A stretch of 64,000 bases of DNA from Collinsella sp. (lineage in GTDB: Bacteria; Actinomycetota; Coriobacteriia; Coriobacteriales; Coriobacteriaceae): the NCBI GenBank assembly GCA_019419525.1, contig DXZU01000019.1, forward strand, positions 54,979 to 118,978, written 5' to 3'. Positions 50,955-59,044 of this stretch are shown one piece after another (the stretch's first letter is position 1; each line of letters starts with the position of its first letter). Position numbers and translations under genes: made by a program. The notes below the pieces were generated by a model, which ran no database searches, was not told where the DNA came from, and saw only the letters and a list, made by a program, of their open reading frames with translations.

Positions 50955-51275
50955 TCCCTAAGGCAGCTCCACTTATCGCAGCCTTAAACGACAGGTGGTC
51001 CCCCTCGGGCCGTGCAAAAATCGGAGTATTCTGCAGTTTCTCCTCCGGAGGCATAGAATCGGCCGATTATTAGACGAACTTTTAGGACGAAGGGGCCGTC
51101 TAGTAAATATTTATTCCTCATTTTTATTTAGAGTGTGGATTATCTACTGTCAAAAAGGCAAAGCCAGCCGCTCGAGCTACCATCTACGGCCGAACTGGTG
51201 CTGAATACTCGCGATTTTGCACATCGCAACCAGGGGGACCCGCCCAAAGAGCGTCAAATACAGCGGGGGAACGCC
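50955..51275. other. 321-base spacer without recognised gene
   Basis: It holds a small palindrome (CCTCCGGAGG near 51043-51052) and an AT-rich stretch (51105-51140). There is no frame with a ribosome site and no known RNA by eye. It separates the asparaginase gene from a convergent XRE gene. Confidence 0.4.
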
Positions 51276-51494
51276 CTATTCGATCCCCTCGAGAAGCTCT
51301 GACACCGTCATGCCGAGTGCGGGCGCGATCTTAAATAGAACCTTGAGCGTGAAATTTGCCGTCCCATCTTCGATTCGGTCGAGGTAGGGTCGGCTGATTC
51401 CTGTCGCCACACAAAAATCGACCTTGGAGATACCAAGGTCCCTGCGCGTCTGCTCGACTCGCTTGCCAAGAATCTGTTTCGCACGTTCGTCCAT
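51276..51494 (-). CDS. Small XRE-family regulator
   Basis: A 72-residue protein that is essentially one Cro/C1-type helix-turn-helix: LGKRVEQTRRDLGISKVDFC followed by VATGISRPYLDRIEDGTANF. It is divergent from the gene at 51571, and a perfect 24-bp palindrome lies between the two starts, covering the region where both promoters should be. It is probably an autorepressor that also controls the divergent gene. There is no clear ribosome site before ATG 51494, so its own message may be leaderless. Confidence 0.85.
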   Translation of the reverse strand: MDERAKQILGKRVEQTRRDLGISKVDFCVATGISRPYLDRIEDGTANFTLKVLFKIAPALGMTVSELLEGIE

Positions 51495-51523
51495 GCAGCC
51501 GAGTTTGAAATGGAGCTGAACAA

Positions 51524-51547
51524 AAACGTAAACTATAGTTTACGTTT
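51524..51547. promoter_or_regulatory. Perfect 24-bp palindromic operator
   Basis: Half-site AAACGTAAACTA; the other half is its exact reverse complement. A further 10-bp palindrome, CGTTTAAACG (51543-51552), overlaps the right edge. It lies 29 bases from the XRE start and 23 bases from the divergent start, fitting a two-way repressor site. Confidence 0.8.
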
Positions 51548-51570
51548 AAACGAATACACAGGAGTTTTCT

Positions 51571-51960
51571 ATGTCGGGTTCTTCGGTCCGCATGTACCGA
51601 GCCATGCTTCGCACAAACAGCGCACCGCCCAAGCTCGTCGTCGTTGAAGCCGAATGCCTTTCGCCCGATGAGCGCACAGCATTTGCATTGCTATCAAGTC
51701 GCGTCGCCGCCGTTCTGGTCCCTTGCCCGGCGCAAGGTGAACTTGCCATCCAATGCCAAGCGCACAGCTGCTCGCTCAATCAGGCTGCCGTAATCGCAAC
51801 CAGCCAACGTGGTCTGCCCCTTCTCCTGGGAGCCGGTATCGCACTCGCCCTTCGCGGCGCCGGATACGAAAACGAGGCCGCCGCCGACATGGTCTTTAAA
51901 CCACGATCGAGCGGCGGCCTCGCAGCAGCCCTTGAATATGCGTGCAGGCTCGTTGCCTAA
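51571..51960 (+). CDS. Hypothetical protein divergent from the XRE regulator
   Basis: A 129-residue protein of unknown family. AGGAG precedes ATG 51571. The sequence contains a central strand/loop with LLSSRVAAVLVPCPAQGELA, two Cys in QCQAHSC, and a hydrophobic stretch GLPLLLGAGIALALRGAGY that could be a membrane helix or a buried helix, followed by ALEYACRLVA. Because it faces the XRE gene across a shared operator, it is presumably the main regulated gene of that pair. No function can be proposed. Confidence 0.6.
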   Translation: MSGSSVRMYRAMLRTNSAPPKLVVVEAECLSPDERTAFALLSSRVAAVLVPCPAQGELAIQCQAHSCSLNQAAVIATSQRGLPLLLGAGIALALRGAGYENEAAADMVFKPRSSGGLAAALEYACRLVA

Positions 51961-51969
51961 AAGGACAGG

Positions 51970-52353
51970 CTAGAAACCAAAGCCAAAGCCCGTTCCGGTA
52001 ATCGCCGAGTACATAAAGTAAACGTTGACCACGTTGAGGAACACACCCGTGATGCAACCGTTGCGCAGGTAGCGCTCGCACACGATGCGCGCCATGGCGG
52101 CGGAGTCATCATTGTTCTTTGCCTGGCGTCCCGCCGTAAAATACGTCGCCACGCTCAGCAGCAAGTTGAGCACCGGCAGCGCCAGCAACTCGTAGCTCTT
52201 GCCCCAGCGCGTCGCCTCGCCGGCGGCATTAAACTTTGTTGCCACCTCGGGACCAATGTTGGGGATAACACACGCTGCGACCACCAGCGGAATCACCGCA
52301 AGCACGAGCAGCGCAATACCCATGTAGCCGGCTTTTTTGCCATATTTAAACAT
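51970..52353 (-). CDS. DUF1648 membrane protein
   Basis: A 127-residue membrane protein. DUF1648 is visible in VVAACVIPNIGPEVATKFNA followed by AGEATRWGKSYELLALP (pattern P..I..H.N..G...RWG.K). There are three hydrophobic helices, about residues 9-30, 55-73 and 98-120. DUF1648 occurs in SdpI-type immunity proteins and in many small membrane proteins; this short version has no clear role. It ends 10 bases after the convergent hypothetical gene and starts 12 bases downstream of ychF, so it may be read through from ychF. Confidence 0.8.
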   Translation of the reverse strand: MFKYGKKAGYMGIALLVLAVIPLVVAACVIPNIGPEVATKFNAAGEATRWGKSYELLALPVLNLLLSVATYFTAGRQAKNNDDSAAMARIVCERYLRNGCITGVFLNVVNVYFMYSAITGTGFGFGF

Positions 52354-52364
52354 GTGCGTCGTCC

Positions 52365-53441
52365 TTACACGTTAAAGCGGAAGTGCACGACGTCGCCATC
52401 GGCCATGACATAGTCCTTGCCCTCAATACGCAGCTTGCCGGCGGCCTTGGCGCCCTGCTCTCCGCCGAGCTCGATGTAGTCGTCATAGCCAATGACCTCG
52501 GCCTTAATAAAGCCGCGCTCAAAGTCGGTGTGGATGACACCGGCAGCCTGCGGAGCGGTCGCACCCTGACGCACCGTCCAGGCCTTGACCTCCATCTCGC
52601 CGGCCGTAAAGAACGACTGCAGGCCGAGCAGCTTATAGGCCGCCTGCGCGAGCACGTCCAGGCCGGGCTGCTCCAAGCCCAGGCTCTCCAGGTAGTCGGC
52701 GGCGTCCTCGGGATCGAGCTCGGAAAGCTCGGCCTCGATCTTGGCGCAGATGGGCAGCGGCTTGACGCCATCGATGGGCGCCAGGTCCTCGTTGAGCATG
52801 TCCTCGTCCACGTTTGCCACGTACAGGATGGGCTTCATGGTGAGCAGGAACAGGCCCTTGGCGGCAGCACGCTCCTCGTCGGTCATCTCCATGGATGCGG
52901 CGCGCTTGCCCTCGTTGAGCCAGGCGAGCAGGCGCTTGGCGACCTCGAACTTGGGCATGAGCTCCTTGTCGCGCTTGGCCTCCTTCTCGAGCTTAGGCAG
53001 CTGCTTCTCGAGCGTGCCCATGTCGGCCAGGATGAGCTCGGTCATGATGGTGTCGGCATCGCCGGCGGGATCGACGAACTCGCCCGTGCGGCCCACCTCA
53101 CGCATGACGTTGGGATCCTTAAAGTAGCGCACGACCTCGCAGATGGCGTCGGTCTCGCGAATGTTGGCCAGGAACTGGTTGCCCAAGCCCTCGCCCTCGT
53201 TGGCGCCCTTCACCAGACCTGCGATGTCGACGAACTCGACCGTCGCCGGCACAATGCGACCCGGGTTAACGATGTCGGCGAGCTTTTGCAGACGGCTATC
53301 GGGCACGTCGACGATACCCACGTTGGGGTCGATCGTGGCGAACGGGTAGTTGGCGGCAAGACCGGTCTTTTTGGTAAGCGCGGTGAACAGCGTCGACTTG
53401 CCTACGTTGGGCAGGCCCACGATACCGATGGAAAGGGACAC
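52365..53441 (-). CDS. ychF: Redox-regulated ribosome-associated ATPase YchF (OLA1 family)
   Basis: A 358-residue Obg-like P-loop protein that prefers ATP and binds ribosomes. The G1 motif GLPNVGKS is at 9-16. ANYPFATIDPNVGIV is the switch I region, and VDIAGLVKGANEGEGLGNQF holds the DxxG motif. The coiled coil (TLEKQLPKLEKEAKRDKEL) and the C-terminal TGS domain (VKAWTVRQGATAPQAAGVIH, ending DGDVVHFRFNV) follow. Start GTG 53441 was chosen because AAAGGAG lies just upstream; longer frames have no site. It is conserved and single-copy in most bacteria. Confidence 0.96.
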   Translation of the reverse strand: MSLSIGIVGLPNVGKSTLFTALTKKTGLAANYPFATIDPNVGIVDVPDSRLQKLADIVNPGRIVPATVEFVDIAGLVKGANEGEGLGNQFLANIRETDAICEVVRYFKDPNVMREVGRTGEFVDPAGDADTIMTELILADMGTLEKQLPKLEKEAKRDKELMPKFEVAKRLLAWLNEGKRAASMEMTDEERAAAKGLFLLTMKPILYVANVDEDMLNEDLAPIDGVKPLPICAKIEAELSELDPEDAADYLESLGLEQPGLDVLAQAAYKLLGLQSFFTAGEMEVKAWTVRQGATAPQAAGVIHTDFERGFIKAEVIGYDDYIELGGEQGAKAAGKLRIEGKDYVMADGDVVHFRFNV

Positions 53442-53555
53442 GACAGCTCCTTTTGGTACAAGCATTTCAAACTGCATAAGTATAGCGCCGCCGCAGCATC
53501 TGGGCGAACCCGGACGCCACGGCGGCACGAATGAAGCAGAGATAGGGGTCGTTGG

Positions 53556-54809
53556 CTAGTCCGCGAGCTTCTCAACCTGGTCGAGCATCTTATCGAGCTT
53601 GGCCTTTGCCTCGGCCTTGACCTTCTGGGCTTCTTCGTGGGCCTTCGCCTTCTGGGCGGCCTTTTCCTCGGCTTCGGGATCGACGACGACCAGATTGGAC
53701 GCGTCGTGCTCAACCAACTTGAGCGCATGCTCAGGGCACACCTTGACACAGGCACCGCAGCCCAAACAATACGTGGACTCCAACGCAAAGCGGCCGCTTC
53801 CCACCAAATCGCAGGCGAACGTGGGACATACATTGACGCACTCGCCGCACGACGTGCACTTGTCAAAGTCGCACTCCGGCGTACTCACCTGCATGTTTTG
53901 GGCAAGCTCGGGGTGGTTTTGCAGCGTTGAGAGCACCAGCTGTCGACCGTGCGTGAGCGAACGGCGACGCTTGGTCGTCGTGGTGCCGCACATGGTGTTG
54001 AGCGTACGCTCCAGCTGGGTAATCTGATGGCGATGGGCCTTCAACTTCTGCGTCACCGAGGCCAGCGCCGCCGTCGCCGGGTTGAGTTTGGTCACCGTCA
54101 GACCCGTGGTGCGGGCGATCTTTTCCATGTACTCCTTGCGCTCGTACTCGCGGCGCTTATGGCACTTGAGGCTCTTGGGATCGACCTCCAGACCCATGCC
54201 CGTGCCCGCCCACTCCTCGGCGGTAGCAATGGCCTCGCCCAGGATATCCTCGCCACCGGTGTTACGGCACTTATCGCACACGCCCAGCGGCAGGTACACG
54301 CTCACGTTGGGATAATCGGCCAGCACCGAGAACCAGGTCTCGGCCGTAATATCGCCCACACAGGCGACAACAACCTCGTTCTCGCGCGGCATGCGCTTAA
54401 GGGCACGCGTGCAGGTAACGTAGGCGGTCTCGTGGCTCGTAGCAGCAGAGACGATGTCGTCATACAGGTTTTTGGGCGCCAGGCGCGGCGAGATGATCGC
54501 CTCGGTCGGACAGGCAGCGGCGCACAGGCCGCACTTGCGACAGGTATCGAGGATCTCGATGGCGTCTTCCTCGACCTCGATGGCGTTGACCGGGCACACG
54601 TCCATGCACGCGGTGCAGCCGCTCTTTTCGTTTTTGCAGGTCAAGCATGGAATGGTGTTGCCGCGCGGACGCTCCTTGTAGTCGGCAGGATTCCACTGCG
54701 GCGCCGACGGATCGAGTGCGTCGGTCACACCGCCAAGCGGGTTTTTAAGAAAGTCGAAACCCTTGCTGATCTCGATAATGTCATCAAACAGATCGTGTTC
54801 CTGCGCCAT
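53556..54809 (-). CDS. Polyferredoxin-like 4Fe-4S protein with a coiled-coil tail
   Basis: A 417-residue cytoplasmic protein. The N-terminal half has CLTCKNEKSGCTACMDVCP and CRKCGLCAAACP (two clusters). The middle has CDKCRNTGG and a helical stretch with VTQKLKAHRHQITQLERTLN. The C-terminal half has CTSCGECVNVCP and CLGCGACVKVCP (two clusters). The end is a Lys/Ala/Glu helix (AEEKAAQKAKAHEEAQKVKA). No enzyme domain is seen, so it may be an electron carrier or a subunit of an oxidoreductase encoded elsewhere. ATG 54809 has GGGAGGGG upstream. It stands alone between ychF and the dehydrogenase genes. Confidence 0.85.
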   Translation of the reverse strand: MAQEHDLFDDIIEISKGFDFLKNPLGGVTDALDPSAPQWNPADYKERPRGNTIPCLTCKNEKSGCTACMDVCPVNAIEVEEDAIEILDTCRKCGLCAAACPTEAIISPRLAPKNLYDDIVSAATSHETAYVTCTRALKRMPRENEVVVACVGDITAETWFSVLADYPNVSVYLPLGVCDKCRNTGGEDILGEAIATAEEWAGTGMGLEVDPKSLKCHKRREYERKEYMEKIARTTGLTVTKLNPATAALASVTQKLKAHRHQITQLERTLNTMCGTTTTKRRRSLTHGRQLVLSTLQNHPELAQNMQVSTPECDFDKCTSCGECVNVCPTFACDLVGSGRFALESTYCLGCGACVKVCPEHALKLVEHDASNLVVVDPEAEEKAAQKAKAHEEAQKVKAEAKAKLDKMLDQVEKLAD

Positions 54810-54960
54810 GCGCGGCCCCTCCCTGAGCAGTGCAAACAAGCAAGAAATAATGATACGCCATCGGCCCGTGCCTCGAGCAAATTACACGCGGAGCACCTTT
54901 GGGACAAATAGCCTATGGCCTATCGCCGCCTCGATTGCACAAGGTCAATCAAGCGCCAAA

Positions 54961-56028
54961 CTATGCCTCGCACATGAGCTGCACGAGCTTTTGTTTGGTC
55001 ACCTTGGCCTGCTCGTTGGCCATATTACGCTCGTTTCTAAAGACCGCATTTGCAACACCCTGCAGATCGGCATCGGAAATCTCGCCAAGGCCCAGATCCT
55101 CGAGCGTCGTCGGCAGACCAACACGCTGGCAAAACTCGAGCACCTGATCAAGCTCGGGTGCACGCTCCAGACGAAGCTGAACCACCAGGCCAAACGCCAC
55201 GGCCTCGCCGTGCATGGCCTTGCACTCAGGCAGAATCGTTAGACCGTTGGCGATGGCATGCGCCAACGCCAAGCCACCGCTCTCAAAGCCGACGCCCGAG
55301 AGCAGAATATTGCACTCGATCAGGCGCTCAACCGCCGGCGATGTACGCCCCTTTTTGAGATCGCGCTTGGCAGCGACGCCGCATTCCATAAGCGTGTCGT
55401 AGCAGGCACGTGCCGCGACCAGTGCCAAGTGCCCCGGCGCGCCACCGTGCTCGTTGGCGCCGTGCGCCGCGGCGCACGAACGCGCCTCGAAGTACGTTGC
55501 CAGCGCATCGCCCATACCAGCGACCGTCATACGCAGTGGGGCCGCCGCGACCACGTTGGTATCGACCACGACCAGGTCTGGATTCTTCTCGAGCATCAGG
55601 TAGCGGTCGAACGACCCATCCTCGTGATACAGCACCGAAATCGCGCTGCACGGACCGTCCATCGAAGCCGCCGTGGGGCATACGCATAACGGCAGCTCGG
55701 CATAAAACGCTACTGCCTTGGCGATATCGAGCATCTTGCCGCCGCCAATGCCTACCACCATGTCGCAATACTCAGCCTGGGCTTCCTGAGCCATTTCGAC
55801 AACGGCCTCTTCCGTACACGGACCGTCATAAATCTTAAAGAACGGCTCGCTTAGATCTTCGTCCAGAAATCCATCGACAATCTGCCTGCACAGCCGATCC
55901 TCGGTGCCCTGGTCAAACAAGACATAGGCAGCACAGCCCAACCATGACAAATACCTGCCCTGACGCGAGAGCTCACCCGGCCCCTGAACATACCGGCCAG
56001 GACCGCCATAAACCATGGGAAGCGCCAT
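54961..56028 (-). CDS. Glycerol dehydrogenase-like protein (GldA family, divergent paralogue)
   Basis: A 355-residue member of the iron-containing/GldA group, a paralogue of the next gene (56142-57242). Rossmann half: VVGIGGGKMLDIAKAVAFYA (NAD loop) and CPTAASMDGPCSAISVLY (glycerol and nicotinamide contacts). Metal half: GMGDALATYFEA (Asp), GLALAHAIANGL (His) and MHGEAVAFG (His). The metal ligands are kept, so it should be active. It differs from the neighbour in the substrate loop (ASMD instead of ASTD) and in a shorter N-terminus, so its substrate may be another small diol or hydroxyketone. The gene is separated from the paralogue by a terminator, so it is a separate unit. Confidence 0.82.
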   Translation of the reverse strand: MALPMVYGGPGRYVQGPGELSRQGRYLSWLGCAAYVLFDQGTEDRLCRQIVDGFLDEDLSEPFFKIYDGPCTEEAVVEMAQEAQAEYCDMVVGIGGGKMLDIAKAVAFYAELPLCVCPTAASMDGPCSAISVLYHEDGSFDRYLMLEKNPDLVVVDTNVVAAAPLRMTVAGMGDALATYFEARSCAAAHGANEHGGAPGHLALVAARACYDTLMECGVAAKRDLKKGRTSPAVERLIECNILLSGVGFESGGLALAHAIANGLTILPECKAMHGEAVAFGLVVQLRLERAPELDQVLEFCQRVGLPTTLEDLGLGEISDADLQGVANAVFRNERNMANEQAKVTKQKLVQLMCEA

Positions 56029-56059
56029 ACGAGAATCCGCCCTTCATCAAACAACGATT

Positions 56060-56089
56060 GGTGCAAAGCAACCTGACCCCTTTGCACCA
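56060..56089. repeat. Hairpin repeat of the CAAAG...CCTTTG family, variant stem
   Basis: TGGTGCAAA (56060-56068) pairs with TTTGCACCA (56081-56089); the loop contains GCAACCTGACCCC. The layout is the same as 11303-11335 and 63395-63427, but with different, still complementary arm ends. Confidence 0.65.
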
Positions 56090-56096
56090 TAGCAAA

Positions 56097-56129
56097 AAGG
56101 GGCAAAGCCACCTGCTGGCTTTGCCCCTT
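56097..56129 (-). terminator. Intrinsic terminator of the gldA gene
   Basis: AAGGGGCAAAGCCA (56097-56110) pairs exactly with 56116-56129 around a 5-base loop. Read on the minus strand it ends in CCCCTTTTTGC. Confidence 0.85.
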
Positions 56130-56141
56130 CCTTAGCTTGAT

Positions 56142-57242
56142 TTACTCATCCATGAGATAGTAGTGGCCCAGCGCGTCGGCACCCAGGATGGCGTTTGCGA
56201 CCATCTCGGGCGTCACCTCAAACGGCATGTTGCACATGGTGTCCTCGGGCGCGCACGCGGCCTCGGCAACAATCATGGCCTGCTCGCGCGTAAGCTCGGC
56301 AACGCCAAGTTCCTTCATCGTGACCGGTAGGCCCAGCTCAATGCAGAAGCCCAAGACTTCCTCGAGTTTCTCAGTCGGAGCATCTTCGAGTACCAGCTGG
56401 ACGATAGTGCCAAAGGCGACCTTCTCGCCGTGATACATGCCGTGGCACTCGGGCAGCATCGTCAGGCCATTGTGGATGGCATGAGCAGCAGCAAGGCCCG
56501 AGCTCTCAAAGCCAATGCCAGAAAGCAGCGTATTGGCCTCGATGATGTGCTCGACGGCAGGCGTGAGCGTACCCTTCTCCAGCGCGACCTTGGCCTTGAC
56601 GCCATCGGCCATAAGCGTCTCGTAGCAGAGCTTGGCGAGCGCCAAGCCAGCCATGCCGCCCTTGCCGCCGGCGCAAGTGCCACCGTCGGCATCATGCGTC
56701 GCCTGGGCCTCAAAGTAGGTTGCGAGTGCATCGCCCATACCGGAAACCGTCAGGCGCACCGGGCTCGCCGCGATAACCGTCGTATCCATCAGGACAATGT
56801 TGGGGTTTGCCTTAAGGAAGAGATATTTATCGAACTGGCCGTCATCGGTGTAGAGCACCGAAAGTGCCGAGCACGGTGCATCGGTCGAAGCGATGGTGGG
56901 GCAAATGATAACCGGGGATTCCAGGTAATAGGCAACGGCCTTCGCGGTGTCGAGGATCTTGCCGCCACCGACGCCGACGATGATGTCGCAACCGTTGTCG
57001 CGAGCGAGCGCAACCAGGCGATCGACCTCGCCCTTTGAGCACTCGCCGTTAAAGTCCTCAAACAGCAGCTCGGCCTTAGCCTCGGCAAAGCCGCCCTCGA
57101 TCTTGGCACCAACGCGCTTCTTGCCCGAAGGCGTCACGATGACGAGGGCCTTAGCGCCGAGCGGCTCGACATAGGAGCCGAGCTTGGCGAGCTCGTCCGG
57201 ACCCTGGATGTACTTGCTGGGGCTATTGAAAATTGCAGCCAT
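56142..57242 (-). CDS. gldA: Glycerol dehydrogenase
   Basis: A 366-residue NAD-linked enzyme that interconverts glycerol and dihydroxyacetone. The motifs follow GldA closely: YIQGPDELAKLGSYVEPLG at the start, IIVGVGGGKILDTAKAVAYY, CPTIASTDAPCSALSVLYTD, SGMGDALATYFEAQA (metal Asp), GLAAAHAIHNGLTMLPECHG (His) and MYHGEKVAFGTIVQLVLEDA (His). Length is typical (about 365). It lies between the divergent paralogue and the iron alcohol dehydrogenase, all on the minus strand but each with its own terminator, so the three form a fermentative alcohol/diol dehydrogenase cluster rather than one operon. Confidence 0.92.
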   Translation of the reverse strand: MAAIFNSPSKYIQGPDELAKLGSYVEPLGAKALVIVTPSGKKRVGAKIEGGFAEAKAELLFEDFNGECSKGEVDRLVALARDNGCDIIVGVGGGKILDTAKAVAYYLESPVIICPTIASTDAPCSALSVLYTDDGQFDKYLFLKANPNIVLMDTTVIAASPVRLTVSGMGDALATYFEAQATHDADGGTCAGGKGGMAGLALAKLCYETLMADGVKAKVALEKGTLTPAVEHIIEANTLLSGIGFESSGLAAAHAIHNGLTMLPECHGMYHGEKVAFGTIVQLVLEDAPTEKLEEVLGFCIELGLPVTMKELGVAELTREQAMIVAEAACAPEDTMCNMPFEVTPEMVANAILGADALGHYYLMDE

Positions 57243-57267
57243 TTTTATCCCATTCTCTAAAAAAGAA

Positions 57268-57299
57268 AGGGGCTCCGTACGGATACGTGCGGAGCCCCT
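57268..57299 (-). terminator. Intrinsic terminator of the iron alcohol dehydrogenase gene
   Basis: AGGGGCTCCG (57268-57277) pairs with 57290-57299. On the minus strand it is followed by TTTCTTTTTTAG. Confidence 0.85.
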
Positions 57300-57320
57300 C
57301 GTTACGATAACAAGAGTCGA

Positions 57321-58544
57321 TTAGAAATCGATGTCGGTGTCGTAGTAGCAAGCCTTGAGAATCTTCTCGAAGTCGGCAGCCTTGGTCTCACGCGGGTTCT
57401 CGGGCGTGCAGGCGTCCTGCTCGGCGTTCGCGGCGATCTCGGGCAGCTTGGCGAGGAACTCCTCCTCGGAAACCATCTGCGGGTTCTCGGCGTCGACCTT
57501 CACGCCACCATTCGCGTAATCCTTGATGGACTGCGGAATGTTGAGCTGGTCGTTGAGGTCGCGAATCTTCTGGACGAGCGCGGCGATGAGCTCCTCGTTG
57601 GTCTCGCCGGGAAGGTGCAGGATCTCCTTGGCCACGTAAGCATAACGCTCGGCAGCACGCGGGTCCTTGGAGTTCCACTGGATGACCTTGCCCAGGTACA
57701 TGGCGTTAGCAGCACCGTGGATGATGTGACCGTTCTCGAAGGCAGCACCGGTCTTGTGAGCCATGGAGTGAACGATGCCCAGCAGGCCCGAGGAGAAGGC
57801 GATACCGGCGATGCACTGAGCCTCGTGCATATGCTGACGGGCCTCATGGTCGCCAGCATAGGACTTGGGCAGCCACTCGACGATCTCGCGGATGCCGTGC
57901 AGAGCGTTGGCGTCGGTGAACATAGAGGCGCAGGTGGAAACGTAGGCCTCCATGCAGTGGGTCAGAGCGTCCATGCCGGTGTGAGCGCACAGCTTGGCGG
58001 GCATGGTGTAGGTGAGCTCGGGGTCGACGATGGCGACATCAGGGGTGATGTTGAAGTCGGCCAGCGGGTACTTGATGCCCTTGGCGTAGTCGGTGATGAC
58101 GGAGAAGGCAGTGACCTCGGTAGCGGTGCCGGAGGTAGAGGAGATGGCGCAGAAATGAGCCTTCTGACGCAGCTCGGGGAAGCTGAACGGCTGGATGATG
58201 TTATCGAAGGACTCCTCGGGATACTCGTAGAAGACCCACATGGCCTTAGCGGCATCGATGGGCGAGCCGCCGCCGATGGCGATAATCCAGTCGGGCTCGA
58301 ACTCGCGCATGGCCTCGGCGCCCTTCATGACCGTCTCGATGGACGGATCGGACTCGACGCCCTCGAACAGCTTGACCTCGAAACCGCCTTCCTTAAGGTC
58401 GTTCTCGACGTCCTGCAGGAACCCGCCGCGGCGCATAGAGCTGCCGCCAGAAACGATGATGGCCTTCTTGCCCTTGAGGTTCTTCACCTCGTGGCGAGCG
58501 CCCTCACCAAAGTACAGATCGCGAGGATTGGTAAAACGTCCCAT
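57321..58544 (-). CDS. Iron-containing alcohol dehydrogenase
   Basis: A 407-residue group III alcohol dehydrogenase. NAD loop: IIAIGGGSPIDAAKAMWVFY. Then AISSTSGTATEVTAFSVITD. Metal ligands lie in HTGMDALTHCMEAYVS and in GIVHSMAHKTGAAFENGHII followed by HGAANA. It most resembles the butanol/1,3-propanediol/lactaldehyde reductase-like group, which regenerates NAD(P)+ during fermentation; the exact aldehyde is open. ATG 58544 has AGGAGG upstream; a longer reading to 58676 crosses the promoter region. The strongly biased codon use (GAG, CTG, GGC) suggests a highly expressed gene. Confidence 0.92.
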   Translation of the reverse strand: MGRFTNPRDLYFGEGARHEVKNLKGKKAIIVSGGSSMRRGGFLQDVENDLKEGGFEVKLFEGVESDPSIETVMKGAEAMREFEPDWIIAIGGGSPIDAAKAMWVFYEYPEESFDNIIQPFSFPELRQKAHFCAISSTSGTATEVTAFSVITDYAKGIKYPLADFNITPDVAIVDPELTYTMPAKLCAHTGMDALTHCMEAYVSTCASMFTDANALHGIREIVEWLPKSYAGDHEARQHMHEAQCIAGIAFSSGLLGIVHSMAHKTGAAFENGHIIHGAANAMYLGKVIQWNSKDPRAAERYAYVAKEILHLPGETNEELIAALVQKIRDLNDQLNIPQSIKDYANGGVKVDAENPQMVSEEEFLAKLPEIAANAEQDACTPENPRETKAADFEKILKACYYDTDIDF

Positions 58545-59044
58545 ACTGTGCCTCCTAAACAAGCCCCTCTTAGACTTGCGTATATAACGGAGCACCCGAT
58601 TGGCTCCGTTAGGACCGTTTTGCGCGTTGCCGGCGATGACAATGCGCGATGTCTGAACGTCTCGACGCTCAGACAAACACTATTTTACCGTTCTGGTTGG
58701 TCAGTTATTCACCTAAAGCCAATAATGATGAAACGTTTTTTCTATCCCTGAAGACCCTTGTGGGGCACTCATACTCCCAAGCTGGGCAAACGTTTTATCA
58801 GGGTTGACCACATATCCCGGGTAGGACTGTGCCCCTCCAAAATGTGCCCCGTTCGCCGCCAAAAATCGACCGTTTACGGCACTGTGATACCACCCGCGCA
58901 ACCGAGGTGCCGACATTTGTGCGACATCCGTCTTCGTGGTGCAAAGGTGCAAGTCCAAGTGCGGCACCCCCGGTGTGCCACATGCGGGTAAACTAGAATT
59001 TTATATAGAGACATTTGAACCCTAACCGCAGCAAAGGAGGCCCC
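58545..59044. other. 500-base intergenic region with divergent promoters
   Basis: No gene was found. It includes a perfect 9-bp hairpin, TAACGGAGC (58585-58593) and GCTCCGTTA (58603-58611), in the leader of the alcohol dehydrogenase gene. The pair AAACGTTTT/CAAACGTTTT recurs near 58731 and 58788. An AT-rich -10-like region (TAGAAT, TATATAG) lies at about 58993-59008 before the TPR gene. The long leader on the alcohol dehydrogenase side leaves room for Rex-type or other control, but no clear Rex box was seen. Confidence 0.5.

Noticed and set aside
52383..53534. Open frame antisense to ychF
   Set aside because: Complement of a universally conserved gene; no independent start signals.
58545..59044. 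Rex-type operator before the alcohol dehydrogenase
   Set aside because: No TTGTGAA-type inverted repeat with proper spacing was found near the likely promoter.
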